This document shows positions 35,801-44,237 of a DNA stretch of 64,000 nt, piece by piece. Position 1 is the first letter of the stretch. Every line of letters starts with the position of its first letter. The stretch comes from QHXQ01 sp036389395 (GTDB lineage: Bacteria; Acidobacteriota; Blastocatellia; Pyrinomonadales; Pyrinomonadaceae). The stretch is from assembly GCA_036389395.1 (NCBI GenBank), contig DASVPY010000089.1, positions 124,001 through 188,000 of the forward strand. Direction: 5' to 3'. The notes under the pieces are model-generated. The model did no database searches. It worked only from the letters and a program-made list of their open reading frames with translations, and was not told where the DNA came from. Made by a program: the position numbers and the translations under genes.

Positions 35801-35954
35801 AGTTCGTGACGGTGAAGGTCTGCGGCGTGGCGGCGGGCGCGGGCACGGCCGCGGCGGCGCGGGCGCTGGCGAACGGGCGCGCGCGCCAGCCGGCGCACAC
35901 GACGACCGACAGGGACAGCAGCAGGGCGGCGAGGGCTGTGCGGGCGGCACGCAT
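32889..35954 (-). CDS. Large secreted protein: beta-helix repeats, carboxypeptidase-like and lamin-tail domains
   Basis: About 1021 residues with a signal peptide (RAARTALAALLLSLSVVVCAG). Residues ~50-460 are right-handed beta-helix (NosD/pectate-lyase-like) repeats with NxIxGNxIG units (NNLIAGNYIGTDATG, GNTVQGNFIGV). Then ISGQVRDASGAPLAGVTVSL, a carboxypeptidase-regulatory-like fold (~600-680), and a lamin-tail domain (VVLISEFRLSGQTATDEFIELYNNT, ~690-800). The last ~180 residues are a beta-rich region. Such proteins sit at the cell surface; carbohydrate binding or adhesion is plausible. ATG 35954 opens the signal peptide. Confidence 0.85.
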   Translation of the reverse strand: MRAARTALAALLLSLSVVVCAGWRARPFASARAAAAVPAPAATPQTFTVTNSNESGPGSLRQAILDANANLGARDTIAFNGGSGGLTINTALPDITDPVVIDGYTQPGAQANTAAVGSNAVTGFTLRAGFDYHGGALRLKTTNSIVRGLRITNYYNYAIWLDGGAGNRIEGNVLGLGLTESRTAVLLTGASGNVIGGTTLAARNLIAGNDDAIVITPSSPDGVPSTNNLIAGNYIGTDATGTQTYGNHRAITISGAGAASNTVGGLTTTPGAPPGNVIKGTDLGAGVRILGSGGNIVQGNLIEANFGGVYVSAADENMIGGRQTGAGNVIVSSGNAVELGGSTPTTGNTVQGNFIGVLADAVTARPNSRGVVVTSGRHLIGAPGVFDTGGNRIAFNGQTGVQLTGDATGARILTNLIYANGSDSGLDLDLADDRVTYNDAGDADTGPNNRQNFPVLTAATTGAAGASVTGRLNSTPNQTFTLEFFANHTCNRYGYGGGEIYLGPKVVNTDANGNVAFTFSTALSPADNLFVTATATNNTTGDTSEFSACAGNGIPPPAAISGQVRDASGAPLAGVTVSLSSAAGRATTTTSVSGNYSFPDLAAYTYAVGASLPGYAFDPPYADVRLNGARRVVNFVGTQGGTPPRSVVLISEFRLSGQTATDEFIELYNNTSAPLDIGGYTVLASNNNSAFRTITLRPDAVIPPHGHYLLTHATGYSLGAYAAGDSTYDLDLLPNDGLLLRGTSLATLDAVGFSNNTALNFREGAGLTPVDGSAGQYSFVRKLTDGGPQDTDSNRDDFVLVSTTGAAYGRTGAPGPDGPSVLGAPGPENSAGPVRRNAALKAALIEPQAAATDPPNRVRDTTPHNCNGGAGPSNCTFGTLSLRRRFVNRTGQPVTALRFRVVDITTQNSPGFTPGGAQADVRAINGPTLNVTTSRGPLTVLGTTVEQPAALAQPNGGGLNTTLTVAIPGGSLPNGEALDLHFLLGVQQEGGFRFFVNVEALPAPQSTPPTKLGAPPRGPKP

Positions 35955-36180
35955 GAGTGCTCCTTTGGCAGACGGGACGGAGGCGGCGCGAGACGGCAAC
36001 GGCGGCGCGTGGACACGCCGGACTAAAGATCGTGTCGGGGGGGCGTCCGGGTGTGCCGCGACCTGCGCCAGCATACGACCGCGCCCGCCCGCGCGCAAGA
36101 AAACTTACGCGCCGGGGCGCGGCGGCGCGCGGGCAGGTTCACAGTCTGCGCGGCGGCGTGTTATAAGCCGGGGCGCGAGT

Positions 36181-38241
36181 ATGAGGCGTTACGTCGTCAA
36201 ACGCGGGGCGGGCGCGCCCGACAGGCTGGCGCGTTACCGCGAGGAACTGAACGCGGAGCAGTTCGCGGTCGTGACCGCGCCGCCCGGCCCCACGCTCGTC
36301 ATCGCGGGCGCGGGCACGGGCAAGACGCGCGCGATCACGTACCGCGTCGCCTACTTGGTCGAGCAGGGCGTCGCGCCCGCGCGCATCATGCTGGCGACGT
36401 TCACCAACCGCGCGGCGCGCGAGATGCTCCGGCGCGTCGAGCAGTTAACGGGCGGCGATGTGCGCCGCGTCTGGGGCGGCACGTTCCACCGCATCGCCAA
36501 CCTGATCCTGCGCCGCCACGCCGAGTCCATCGGCTATGACGCCAGCTACTCGATCCTCGACGCCGAAGACGCGCGCGACCTCATCGCGGTCTGCGTCGCC
36601 GAGGCCGGCGTGGACACGCGCGCGCGCCGCTTCCCGAAACCGGAAATCCTGCAAGACATCATCTCCTACGCGACCAACACCGATCAGCCGATCACAGATG
36701 TCGTCGCGCGCCGCTACCCTTTCTTCGAGCCGCTGGCCGAGCAGATCAAGCGCGTGGACGCGGTCTACCTGGAGCGCAAGCGCGCGCGCAACGTGATGGA
36801 CTACGACGACCTGCTGCTCAACTGGAAGCGTCTGCTGATGGAGAAGGACGAGATCGCGCGGCTCTACAGTGAGCAGTTCGAGCACATCCTCGTGGACGAG
36901 TACCAGGACACGAACCGCTTGCAGGCCGAGTTGGTGGACTTGCTCGCCGTCAAGCACCGCAACGTGACCGTGGTCGGCGACGACGCGCAATCAATCTTCG
37001 CGTGGCGCGGCGCGGAGTGGGCCAACATCTACGAGTTCCCGCAGCGCTACCCGGACGCGCGCCAGTACCGCCTTGAGACCAACTACCGCTCGACGCCGGA
37101 AATCCTCGCCGTCGCCAACGTCTCGATTGCGGCGAACCGCAAGCAGTTCCCGAAGGAGTTGCGCGCCGTGCGCCCGTCGCTGGGGTTAGCGCCCGCGCTC
37201 GTGCCGTGCAGCGACGCCGATCAGCAGGCCACGTTCGTCGCCGCGCGCGTGCTCGAGCTGCGCGACGAGGGGCTGCCGCTCAAAGAGATCGCGGTGCTCT
37301 ACCGCTCGCACTACCACTCGCTCGAATTGCAGTTGGAGCTGACGCGGCGCGGCATCCCCTACCGCATCCGCAGCGGCGTCCGCTTCTTCGAGCAGGCGCA
37401 CATCAAGGACGTGCTCGCGTACCTGCGGCTCGTCGCCAACCCGCGCGACGAACTGGCGTGGCAGCGCGTGCTGAAGCTGATCCCGAACGTCGGCCCCGCG
37501 ACCGCGGCGCGCGTCTGGGCGCAGTTGCAGTTCGCGCCCGACCCGCTCGCGCTCGTCGCCGCGGGCGGCGCGGACGCGGCGGCGCGGCGCGGCACGACCT
37601 GGACGGAGTTCCGCGAGTTGATCACGGAGTTGGCGCGCGAAGAGGTGCGCGCCAGTCCGTCGAGTCAGATCGGCCTCGTGCTCGCGCGCGGCTACGAGGC
37701 TTACCTCGCGGCGACCTACGAGAACGCCGAGGCGCGGCTCGAAGACCTGCGCCAACTCGCGCACTACAGCGCGCGCTACAACTCGACCGAAGAGTTTCTG
37801 GCCGAGCTGGCGTTGCTTTCGACCGAACGCTACGGCGCGCCGCAGGCGTTGACCGGCGAGGACGTGGTCGCGGGCGGCGACGAGGACGAGTTGTTGACTT
37901 TAACCTCCGTGCACCAGGCGAAGGGTTTGGAGTGGCGCGCGGTCTTCCTCATCTGGGCCGCGGACGGGCGCTTCCCCGCGCCGCGTAGCTTGCGCGAGGC
38001 CGAGGGCGAAGAGGAGGAGCGCCGCCTCTGGTACGTCGCGCTCACGCGCGCGCGCGATCAGCTTTACCTGACCTACCCGCTCCTGAGCACGGACTACAAC
38101 CGGCAGACGGTCGTCCAGCGCCCCTCGCGCTTCGTCACGGAAGTCCCGCCGGATTTGTACGAGCTTTGGAGTCTCGAAGAAGAGCACGACGCGCTCGCGC
38201 CCGCGCCCGGCGGCGACGAGCCGGGCGGGTATTTGAACTGA
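36181..38241 (+). CDS. UvrD/PcrA-like superfamily 1A DNA helicase
   Basis: A 686-residue 3'-5' helicase. Q motif LNAEQFAVVTA, Walker A IAGAGTGKTRAITYRV (~41-56), motif Ia ATFTNRAAREM, motif II ILVDEYQDTNRLQ, motif III VGDDAQSIFAWRGAE, motif IV YRLETNYRSTPEI, motif V LTSVHQAKGLEWRAVFL and motif VI RRLWYVALTRARDQLYLT are all present. It would act in repair or replication restart. The frame is open far upstream, but homology begins just after ATG 36181 (RRYVVKRG...). Confidence 0.94.
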   Translation: MRRYVVKRGAGAPDRLARYREELNAEQFAVVTAPPGPTLVIAGAGTGKTRAITYRVAYLVEQGVAPARIMLATFTNRAAREMLRRVEQLTGGDVRRVWGGTFHRIANLILRRHAESIGYDASYSILDAEDARDLIAVCVAEAGVDTRARRFPKPEILQDIISYATNTDQPITDVVARRYPFFEPLAEQIKRVDAVYLERKRARNVMDYDDLLLNWKRLLMEKDEIARLYSEQFEHILVDEYQDTNRLQAELVDLLAVKHRNVTVVGDDAQSIFAWRGAEWANIYEFPQRYPDARQYRLETNYRSTPEILAVANVSIAANRKQFPKELRAVRPSLGLAPALVPCSDADQQATFVAARVLELRDEGLPLKEIAVLYRSHYHSLELQLELTRRGIPYRIRSGVRFFEQAHIKDVLAYLRLVANPRDELAWQRVLKLIPNVGPATAARVWAQLQFAPDPLALVAAGGADAAARRGTTWTEFRELITELAREEVRASPSSQIGLVLARGYEAYLAATYENAEARLEDLRQLAHYSARYNSTEEFLAELALLSTERYGAPQALTGEDVVAGGDEDELLTLTSVHQAKGLEWRAVFLIWAADGRFPAPRSLREAEGEEEERRLWYVALTRARDQLYLTYPLLSTDYNRQTVVQRPSRFVTEVPPDLYELWSLEEEHDALAPAPGGDEPGGYLN

Positions 38242-38272
38242 CGAGTTGAGCGGATACTTGAACTGATCCGAC

Positions 38273-38974
38273 ATGTCGCACACGAACGAGCCGCCGCACG
38301 CGCACGCCGAGCGCACGCTGACCGCGGAGGTCAAGCTCTACTACGACGTGGCCGCGCCCGCCGGGCGACGCGCGCCGCTGCTCTTGGCGCTGCACGGGTA
38401 CGGGAGCAACAAGGGGTGGATGCTGCGTGCGGCGCGCGAGTGCGCGCCCGAAGGGTTCGCGGTCGCGGCGCTGCAAGGGCCGCACCAGCACTTGAAGGAG
38501 GCGAAGGAGCCGGACGGGCCGCTGCGCTACGGCTTCGGCTGGCTGACGAACTTCCACCCGGAGGACGCGCACGCACTGCACCACCGCGCGCTGCTCGATT
38601 TGATCGCCGCGCTGGTTGATGAAGGGATCGCTGACGGGGCGCGCGTCTTCCTGCTCGGCTTCTCGCAGACGTGCGCGCTCAACTACCGCTTCGCGTTCAC
38701 GCACGCGGACGTGCTGCGCGGCGTCGTCGGCGTCTGCGGCGGGCTGCCGGGCGACTGGGCGGCGAGTCCGTTGTATAAGCCCACGGCGGCCGGCGTGCTG
38801 CACCTGGCGGGCGCGCGCGACGAGTTCTACACGCCCGCGCGCGTCGCCGGTTACGAGGCGCAGTTGCGCGCGCGCGCGCGCGACGTTGCGTTCAAGTCTT
38901 ACCCGGACGCGGGGCACGAACTCGTGCCCGCGATGCGCGCCGACATACGCGCGTGGCTCGCCGCCCGCGCGTGA
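38273..38974 (+). CDS. Alpha/beta hydrolase (carboxylesterase/phospholipase type)
   Basis: A 233-residue serine hydrolase. Oxyanion strand LLLALHGYGSNKG, nucleophile elbow LGFSQTCALN (Ser ~129), acid Asp in LAGARDEFYTP, and His in YPDAGHELVPAM. The order matches the acyl-protein thioesterase/phospholipase-carboxylesterase (YpfH-like) family. No signal peptide. It follows the helicase gene by 31 bases, so co-transcription is possible. Confidence 0.87.
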   Translation: MSHTNEPPHAHAERTLTAEVKLYYDVAAPAGRRAPLLLALHGYGSNKGWMLRAARECAPEGFAVAALQGPHQHLKEAKEPDGPLRYGFGWLTNFHPEDAHALHHRALLDLIAALVDEGIADGARVFLLGFSQTCALNYRFAFTHADVLRGVVGVCGGLPGDWAASPLYKPTAAGVLHLAGARDEFYTPARVAGYEAQLRARARDVAFKSYPDAGHELVPAMRADIRAWLAARA

Positions 38975-38993
38975 GTCGTTAAGGGAGTCCCAC

Positions 38994-39989
38994 ATGGCAC
39001 GAAGGCGGCCGCGTCACGTCAGCACCTACGACGCGTTGCGCGGCTTCGTGCTCAAGGTCATGCACATGCCTAAGAGGTGGCGCAAGAGACAGCGGCACGC
39101 GGAGCCTGTGCGGCAGAGCGCCGCGACGACGCAGGCGAACGCGGGCGAAGCGTCTGCCGCGGACGGCGGCGTGAACTGGCGCAACCGTGCCGAGGCGGTC
39201 GAGGCGATCAAGCGGCGCTTGCAGCGCGACGGACTGCCGCGCGTGCAGATGACGTTCATCCTGATGCTGACGGGCGCGTGCGGCTTCCTGTGCTCGTTCG
39301 CGCTGCTGCACTTCGGCTTGACGCGAATGTGGGTGCGATATCCGCTCGCGGTCTTGTTCGCTTACGGCGTCTTCCTGTTGTTGCTGCGGCTGTGGCTCGC
39401 GTACCAGTGCGGGCGGCTGGAAGGCGCAGGCGACGGCTTCCGCTTGCGCGACTTGTCGCTGCCGAACTTCAGCTTCCGGGGCGGGGGCGGGCGCGGCTTC
39501 GGCTTCGGGCGCGGCGGCGATTTCGGCGGCGGCGGCGCGGGCGGCGATTGGGCGGCGGAGAACGTCGCCGTCGCTTCAGTCCAGCAGCCGACGGGCGGCG
39601 GCGGTCTGGGTCTCGGCAACTTGGGCGGCGGCGGTGGCGGTGGCGGCGGAGGCGGGTTCAGCCTCGATCTCGATCTGGACGACGGCTGGTGGATCGTGGC
39701 CGTCGTGCTCGTCGTCGTCGCGGCGCTCGCGCTCGTGATCATTTCGGGCTACATCATCTACGCCGCGCCGGCCATGCTGGCGGAGGTGTTGGTGGACGGC
39801 GCGCTCGCGTTGGGTCTCTACCGGCGTCTGCCGCAAGAAGCCGCGCCGCGCCACTGGCTGCGCGCCGTGCTGGGGCGGACGTGGTGGCTCGTGCTCATCT
39901 TCATGCTGCTGCTCGGCGGCGCGGGTTACGCCTGCCAGCGCGCCTTCCCCGAAGCGCGCTCCATCGGCGGCGTCTGGCGCGCGCTCTAA
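38994..39989 (+). CDS. Gly-rich multi-pass membrane protein, function unknown
   Basis: A 331-residue protein: ~75 basic/polar residues, two membrane helices (FILMLTGACGFLCSFALLHF, YPLAVLFAYGVFLLLLRLWL), a ~85-residue glycine-rich loop with long Gly runs (RGGGGRGFGFGRGG, GGGGGGGGGGGFS), then a helix WWIVAVVLVVVAALALVIIS and a last one (TWWLVLIFMLLLGGAGYAC). It may be a membrane anchor with a flexible loop. SD-like AAGGGAG precedes ATG 38994. No family recognised. Confidence 0.72.
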   Translation: MARRRPRHVSTYDALRGFVLKVMHMPKRWRKRQRHAEPVRQSAATTQANAGEASAADGGVNWRNRAEAVEAIKRRLQRDGLPRVQMTFILMLTGACGFLCSFALLHFGLTRMWVRYPLAVLFAYGVFLLLLRLWLAYQCGRLEGAGDGFRLRDLSLPNFSFRGGGGRGFGFGRGGDFGGGGAGGDWAAENVAVASVQQPTGGGGLGLGNLGGGGGGGGGGGFSLDLDLDDGWWIVAVVLVVVAALALVIISGYIIYAAPAMLAEVLVDGALALGLYRRLPQEAAPRHWLRAVLGRTWWLVLIFMLLLGGAGYACQRAFPEARSIGGVWRAL

Positions 39990-40001
39990 GCGAGGTCGTT
40001 T

Positions 40002-40475
40002 ATGAAACGGAAGCAACGCATCACGGTCGCCTGCGTCGCACTGTCGATCTTGTGCGCGCTCGCAGGCTGCATCGCGCAGCCCGACTCGGCCCGAGACAAC
40101 GAGCAGGCGGCGGCGGCCGTGCGCGCCGTCATAGAGGCGCAGCAGGCGGCCTGGAACCGCGGCGACGTAGAGGGCTACATGGACGGCTACGAGCGCGCCG
40201 AGACGACGACCTTCGTCTCCGGCGACACCATCACGCGCGGCTGGCAGACCGTGCTCGAACGCTACAAGCGCGCCTACGACACGCGCGCCAAGATGGGCAC
40301 GCTCGCCTTCAGCGACCTCGACATCAAGCCGCTCAGCCCCTTCTACGCCCTCGCCAACGGGCGCTGGCAACTGACGCGCGAACGCGACGCCCCGCACGGG
40401 CGCTTCACGCTCCTCTTCCGCCGCGCCAGCGCCGGCTGGCGCATCGTCCAGGACACCACGACCGCCGCCCCTTGA
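40002..40475 (+). CDS. Lipoprotein with a SnoaL/DUF4440-like domain
   Basis: A 157-residue protein with a lipobox (ALAGC, Cys ~24) after a signal peptide, so it is probably membrane-anchored. The NTF2-like domain follows: AVRAVIEAQQAAWNRGDVEGYMDGY, then TRGWQTVLERYKRAY and WRIVQDTTT. These cone-shaped domains bind small hydrophobic ligands or act in steroid-like chemistry; function unknown. The gene starts 12 bases after the previous stop. Confidence 0.83.
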   Translation: MKRKQRITVACVALSILCALAGCIAQPDSARDNEQAAAAVRAVIEAQQAAWNRGDVEGYMDGYERAETTTFVSGDTITRGWQTVLERYKRAYDTRAKMGTLAFSDLDIKPLSPFYALANGRWQLTRERDAPHGRFTLLFRRASAGWRIVQDTTTAAP

Positions 40476-40486
40476 GCCGGCTTCCC

Positions 40487-41803
40487 ATGCGTGAGCCTCA
40501 CACACTCTTCGAGCACGAGTCACTGAGTTTCGACTGGACGGAGCGCGACGTGGCGACGTTGGAACGGCTGCGGCGCGCGACCGGCGCGGACGTGCTGCGC
40601 GCGACGGTGCGGGCTGGGCGGCGCGAGTTGCAGGCCGCGCAGTACGTCGGCGTCGTGCGCCTGGGTGCGCGCACCGTGCAGGTCTTGCCGAAGACGTACC
40701 GGGCCGCGGCGGGGGCCGACCGCGCCGCGTGCGCGCGTGCGGCGACGGCGAACCTGCTCCACCTGCTCGCCTACGCCGGCCGTCTCGCCGTGCGCGAGCA
40801 CGAGCTAGCGCCGCTCCTGGGCGCGGGCGTGGACTGGTTCGAGCTGCTCACGCGCCTGTTCGCCACGCACCTGCGCGCCGAGTGGCAGCGCGGCGCGCAC
40901 CGCCACTACCAGCCGGTCGAGGCCGAGCTGCCGGTCTTGCGCGGCCGCTGGCGCGTCGGCGCACAACTACGGCAGCCCTGGCGGCAGCACGTCTTCGCCG
41001 TCGCCTACGACGAGTTCACCGCCGACAACGCGCTCAACCGCGTCTTCCGCTACGTCGTCGAACGGCTCTTGGCGGCGACGCGCGACGGCGGCAACCGCCG
41101 CCTGCTGGGCGAGCTGCGCGAGTGGTTGGACGAGGTGACGCTGCTGCCGCGCGTGACGGTCGCCGACGCCGCGCCCGCGCGCCTCACGCGCCTGAGCCGG
41201 CGCTTCGCCCCGCTCCTCAACCTCGCGCGCCTCTTCCTCGCCGGCGGCACGCTGCAACCGGCGGCGGGCGACCTCGACACCTTCGCCTTCGTCTTCGACA
41301 TGAACCATCTCTTCGAGTCTTTCGTCGTCAACTTCATCCGCCGCCACGCGGCGACGCTGCTCCCGCCCGCGCTCGCCGGCTGCGAACTGCTCCCGCAGAC
41401 CGCGGGCGCGACCCGCCACCTCGCGCGCAACGCCCGCGGGCGCGACGTGTTCCAACTCAAGCCCGACCTCGCCTTCCGCCGCGCCGACGGCGCGTTCCCC
41501 CTCCTGCTCGACGCCAAATACAAACGGCTCGCCCCCGCAGACGCCAAACTCGGCATCGCCCCCGCCGACTTCTACCAGATGCACGCCTACGCCCGCCGCT
41601 ACCACAGCCCCCACGTCCTCCTCCTCTACCCCCAGACCGCCGACACGGCCGCGCCCCTGCGCGCCCGCTTCACGCTCCATGACGGCGGCGCGATCACGGC
41701 CGCGACCGTGAACCTGCAAGTCTCGCTTGCGCGGGCCGAGGGGCGCGCGGCGCTCAAGGAGGAGCTACAGCAATTGCTACAGGAGAACGAGTCTCATGAG
41801 TGA
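40487..41803 (+). CDS. mcrC: McrC-like subunit of a type IV restriction system
   Basis: A 438-residue protein of the McrC/5-methylcytosine restriction family. N-terminal domain with VGVVRLGARTVQVLPKTY, then a long helical region (LLHLLAYAGRL, NALNRVFRYVVERLL, FDMNHLFESFVVNFIRRH) and a PD-(D/E)XK nuclease core: LKPDLAFRR...PLLLDAKYKRL, Asp and DxK catalytic residues. It cuts DNA when driven by McrB. It overlaps mcrB by eight bases; the order C-then-B is the reverse of E. coli. Confidence 0.85.
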   Translation: MREPHTLFEHESLSFDWTERDVATLERLRRATGADVLRATVRAGRRELQAAQYVGVVRLGARTVQVLPKTYRAAAGADRAACARAATANLLHLLAYAGRLAVREHELAPLLGAGVDWFELLTRLFATHLRAEWQRGAHRHYQPVEAELPVLRGRWRVGAQLRQPWRQHVFAVAYDEFTADNALNRVFRYVVERLLAATRDGGNRRLLGELREWLDEVTLLPRVTVADAAPARLTRLSRRFAPLLNLARLFLAGGTLQPAAGDLDTFAFVFDMNHLFESFVVNFIRRHAATLLPPALAGCELLPQTAGATRHLARNARGRDVFQLKPDLAFRRADGAFPLLLDAKYKRLAPADAKLGIAPADFYQMHAYARRYHSPHVLLLYPQTADTAAPLRARFTLHDGGAITAATVNLQVSLARAEGRAALKEELQQLLQENESHE

Positions 41804-44099
41804 AGAGAGAGAACCGCGCGCTACGCAACAAGGCGACGCGCCGGAGCTTGCACACGCCGCCACGCTGACTGCCGGCCAGCCCACCGATTGGCGTGCCGCG
41901 CTTAGCGAGTGGCTGACGCACAACTCAAAGACCATGTCCGAAGAGTTGCGCCAACTACGCGACGAGTTCGTCCGCCGCTTCCCGAAAGAGCGATTGTCCG
42001 ACATGACCCTCGACCAGTACGCGCTCGGCACAGAAAAATCCAAAGACAGCTTCTGCTACTGGCTCGAATACAAGACGCAGCGATTAGGGAGCATGGGTGG
42101 TGACGTTAAAAAGTTCGGTGTCTGGAAGCGTAAAGATAATTGGCAATGGAACAAGATTTATAGCAGCGCCGAAGACGCCCTCGCGCGCATCAAAGGCGGG
42201 CTATTGGCGCTGATCGCCGCCGTCGAACAAGTACATTTCCATGACCTCGACCGGATCGGCGAGGAGCAACTCGGACAATGGCGCTACGGGCTGCGCTGCA
42301 AGCCCCTCTACCTTTACTTCCCGGACGACTTCCTTCCAGTATGGCAGCCGGAGCACATTGCACATTTCCTTAGAGTCTTCAGCGCGGAGCCGCAGGGCGA
42401 AGTGCTCGCGCGAAACCGCCAACTCCTCGCGTTGTTGCGCGGGTTGCCTGAGTTCACAAATTTTGAGCCGAAGCAGATGACGAGCTTCCTCTATGATAGC
42501 TTCCCGCCACCACCACGCGGTAAGGATGATGGCAATAAAGGCGTGACAGAACCACCCCCGCCCGCCGTCGTGCCGCGCGAGTTGCAACAGCTAATGGACA
42601 TTACTGCCGCGCCGCGCGCGCGCAACGTCCTGCTCTACGGCCCGCCGGGCACGGGGAAGACGTGGCTGGTTAATCACTTTATGAACTACTTCCTGCTGCA
42701 CCACAACGTCTCGCCCGAAGCGGCCGGCGCGTACTGGCAGGTGAAAGACCGCGCCGAGGCGGAAAAGCTGCGGGCACAAGTGCGTGCCGGAGAGACGGAC
42801 AGGGCGCTGACTGAGGAACCGGCCTTCTGGCTCATGGTGGCGAACGAGACGACGACAGACTGGAGCTGGCAGACGCTCTTCAACAAAGGCGAGTGGTTCT
42901 TTGGCAAGCGCAATCTGGCGCGCAACTTCGAGGCGGCCAAGCCCGGCGATCTCATCTTCGGTTACCTCGCGCGCCCGCACAAACAGATCGTCGCGCTGGC
43001 GCGGGTCGCGCAGGAACTTGAGGAGCGAGAAGAGAACGGCATGCTGAAAGAGGGCCTCCTCATCAAGCCGGAGAGGATGCTGGCGCACCCACTCGATTGG
43101 CACGAGTTCATCAACCACCCGGCGCTCAAACGCTCGGAGCCGGCAAGGATGAACGCGAGAGGCTCAATGTTCCGCCTGACGGTGGACGAGGCGCGCTCGC
43201 TCGCCGACCTGTTGAACGCGGCGGGCAACAACCTAACCCTGGAAATGGACGCGCGCGGCGACTACGCCGAGTTCGTCACGTTCCACCAGTCGTTCGCTTA
43301 CGAGGAGTTCGTCGAGGGACTGAAGCCGACGTTGGATGGAGAGACGGGTGCGCTCAGTTATAAGGTCGTGCCGGGCGTGTTCCGGCGCATCTGTGAGCGG
43401 GCGGAGGGGGCGTGGCGCGCGGCCGAGGCGCGCGGGGGCGCAGCGCCGCGGTACTTGTTGGTGATTGACGAGATCAACCGGGCGAACATCGCGAAGGTGC
43501 TGGGCGAGTTGATCACGCTCGTCGAAGACGACAAGCGGCTGGGGCAGGCGCACGAGTTGACGGTGCGGCTGCCGTATTCGGGCGCGCGCTTCGGCGTGCC
43601 GCCGAACCTGTACCTGCTCGGCACGATGAACACGGCCGACCGCTCCATCGCGCTGCTCGACCTGGCGCTCCGGCGGCGCTTCACCTTCGTCGAGATGATG
43701 CCGCGCCCCGACGTGATCGAGCCGGGCGTGGTCGGGGGCGTTGACTTGCGCGCGCTGCTCGGCGCACTGAACCGCCGCGTCAGCGCCCTGCGCGACCGCG
43801 ACCACCAGATCGGCCACAGCTATCTCATGGGATTGCGCGCTGAAGACGAACTACACTTCGCGTGGTATCGTCGGGTCGTGCCGCTGTTGCAAGAGTATTT
43901 CTACAACGACGGCGAGCGGCTGCGCGCCGTCCTCGGCGACCGCTTCGTGAAGCCCGAGGAGTTTGCGCCGCCGAAGGGCGCGGCGTGGGGCGAGGTGTAC
44001 GAGGCCGAGCGCCCGCGCTATGAGGTCGTCGAGCTGACGGGCGCGCCGTTCCTCGCCGCCCTGCGCGAGTTGGCCGCCGCCGCCGACCCGACAGAGTAG
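41796..44099 (+). CDS. mcrB: McrB-like AAA+ GTPase with an EVE-like domain inserted in the AAA module
   Basis: A 767-residue motor subunit. Residues 1-~270 are a specific N-terminal domain (DSFCYWLEYKTQRLGSMGG...), probably for target recognition. Walker A YGPPGTGKTW is at ~282, Walker B VIDEINRANIAKVLGEL at ~554, sensor LLGTMNTADRSIALLDLALRRRF at ~607. Between Walker A and FVTFHQSFAYEEFVEGL (~490) lies a ~80-residue PUA/EVE-like segment (FWLMVANE...W...RNFEAAKPGDLIFGYLARPHKQIVALARV). EVE/YTH-like domains read modified bases, so this McrB may sense modified DNA twice. GTP rather than ATP use is inferred from the family. Confidence 0.87.
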   Translation: MSEEREPRATQQGDAPELAHAATLTAGQPTDWRAALSEWLTHNSKTMSEELRQLRDEFVRRFPKERLSDMTLDQYALGTEKSKDSFCYWLEYKTQRLGSMGGDVKKFGVWKRKDNWQWNKIYSSAEDALARIKGGLLALIAAVEQVHFHDLDRIGEEQLGQWRYGLRCKPLYLYFPDDFLPVWQPEHIAHFLRVFSAEPQGEVLARNRQLLALLRGLPEFTNFEPKQMTSFLYDSFPPPPRGKDDGNKGVTEPPPPAVVPRELQQLMDITAAPRARNVLLYGPPGTGKTWLVNHFMNYFLLHHNVSPEAAGAYWQVKDRAEAEKLRAQVRAGETDRALTEEPAFWLMVANETTTDWSWQTLFNKGEWFFGKRNLARNFEAAKPGDLIFGYLARPHKQIVALARVAQELEEREENGMLKEGLLIKPERMLAHPLDWHEFINHPALKRSEPARMNARGSMFRLTVDEARSLADLLNAAGNNLTLEMDARGDYAEFVTFHQSFAYEEFVEGLKPTLDGETGALSYKVVPGVFRRICERAEGAWRAAEARGGAAPRYLLVIDEINRANIAKVLGELITLVEDDKRLGQAHELTVRLPYSGARFGVPPNLYLLGTMNTADRSIALLDLALRRRFTFVEMMPRPDVIEPGVVGGVDLRALLGALNRRVSALRDRDHQIGHSYLMGLRAEDELHFAWYRRVVPLLQEYFYNDGERLRAVLGDRFVKPEEFAPPKGAAWGEVYEAERPRYEVVELTGAPFLAALRELAAAADPTE

Positions 44100-44110
44100 C
44101 GCCGGCCGCC

Positions 44111-44127
44111 GCGGGAAAGTTTCCCGC
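44111..44127. terminator. Small hairpin after mcrB
   Basis: GCGGGAAA-G-TTTCCCGC, 8-bp stem with a one-base loop (so probably 7 bp), eleven bases after the mcrB stop. No T-tract. A weak candidate terminator. Confidence 0.4.
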
Positions 44128-44237
44128 CGAAGCCGAGAAAGGGCTTGCCGGAGTTGAGACAGGGTTTGCCCCGAAACTAAAACTGCGCCGGGGCGTGCGC
44201 CGCGGGGCCGCACGTCTGGCACGCCCGCCGTCGTCAT

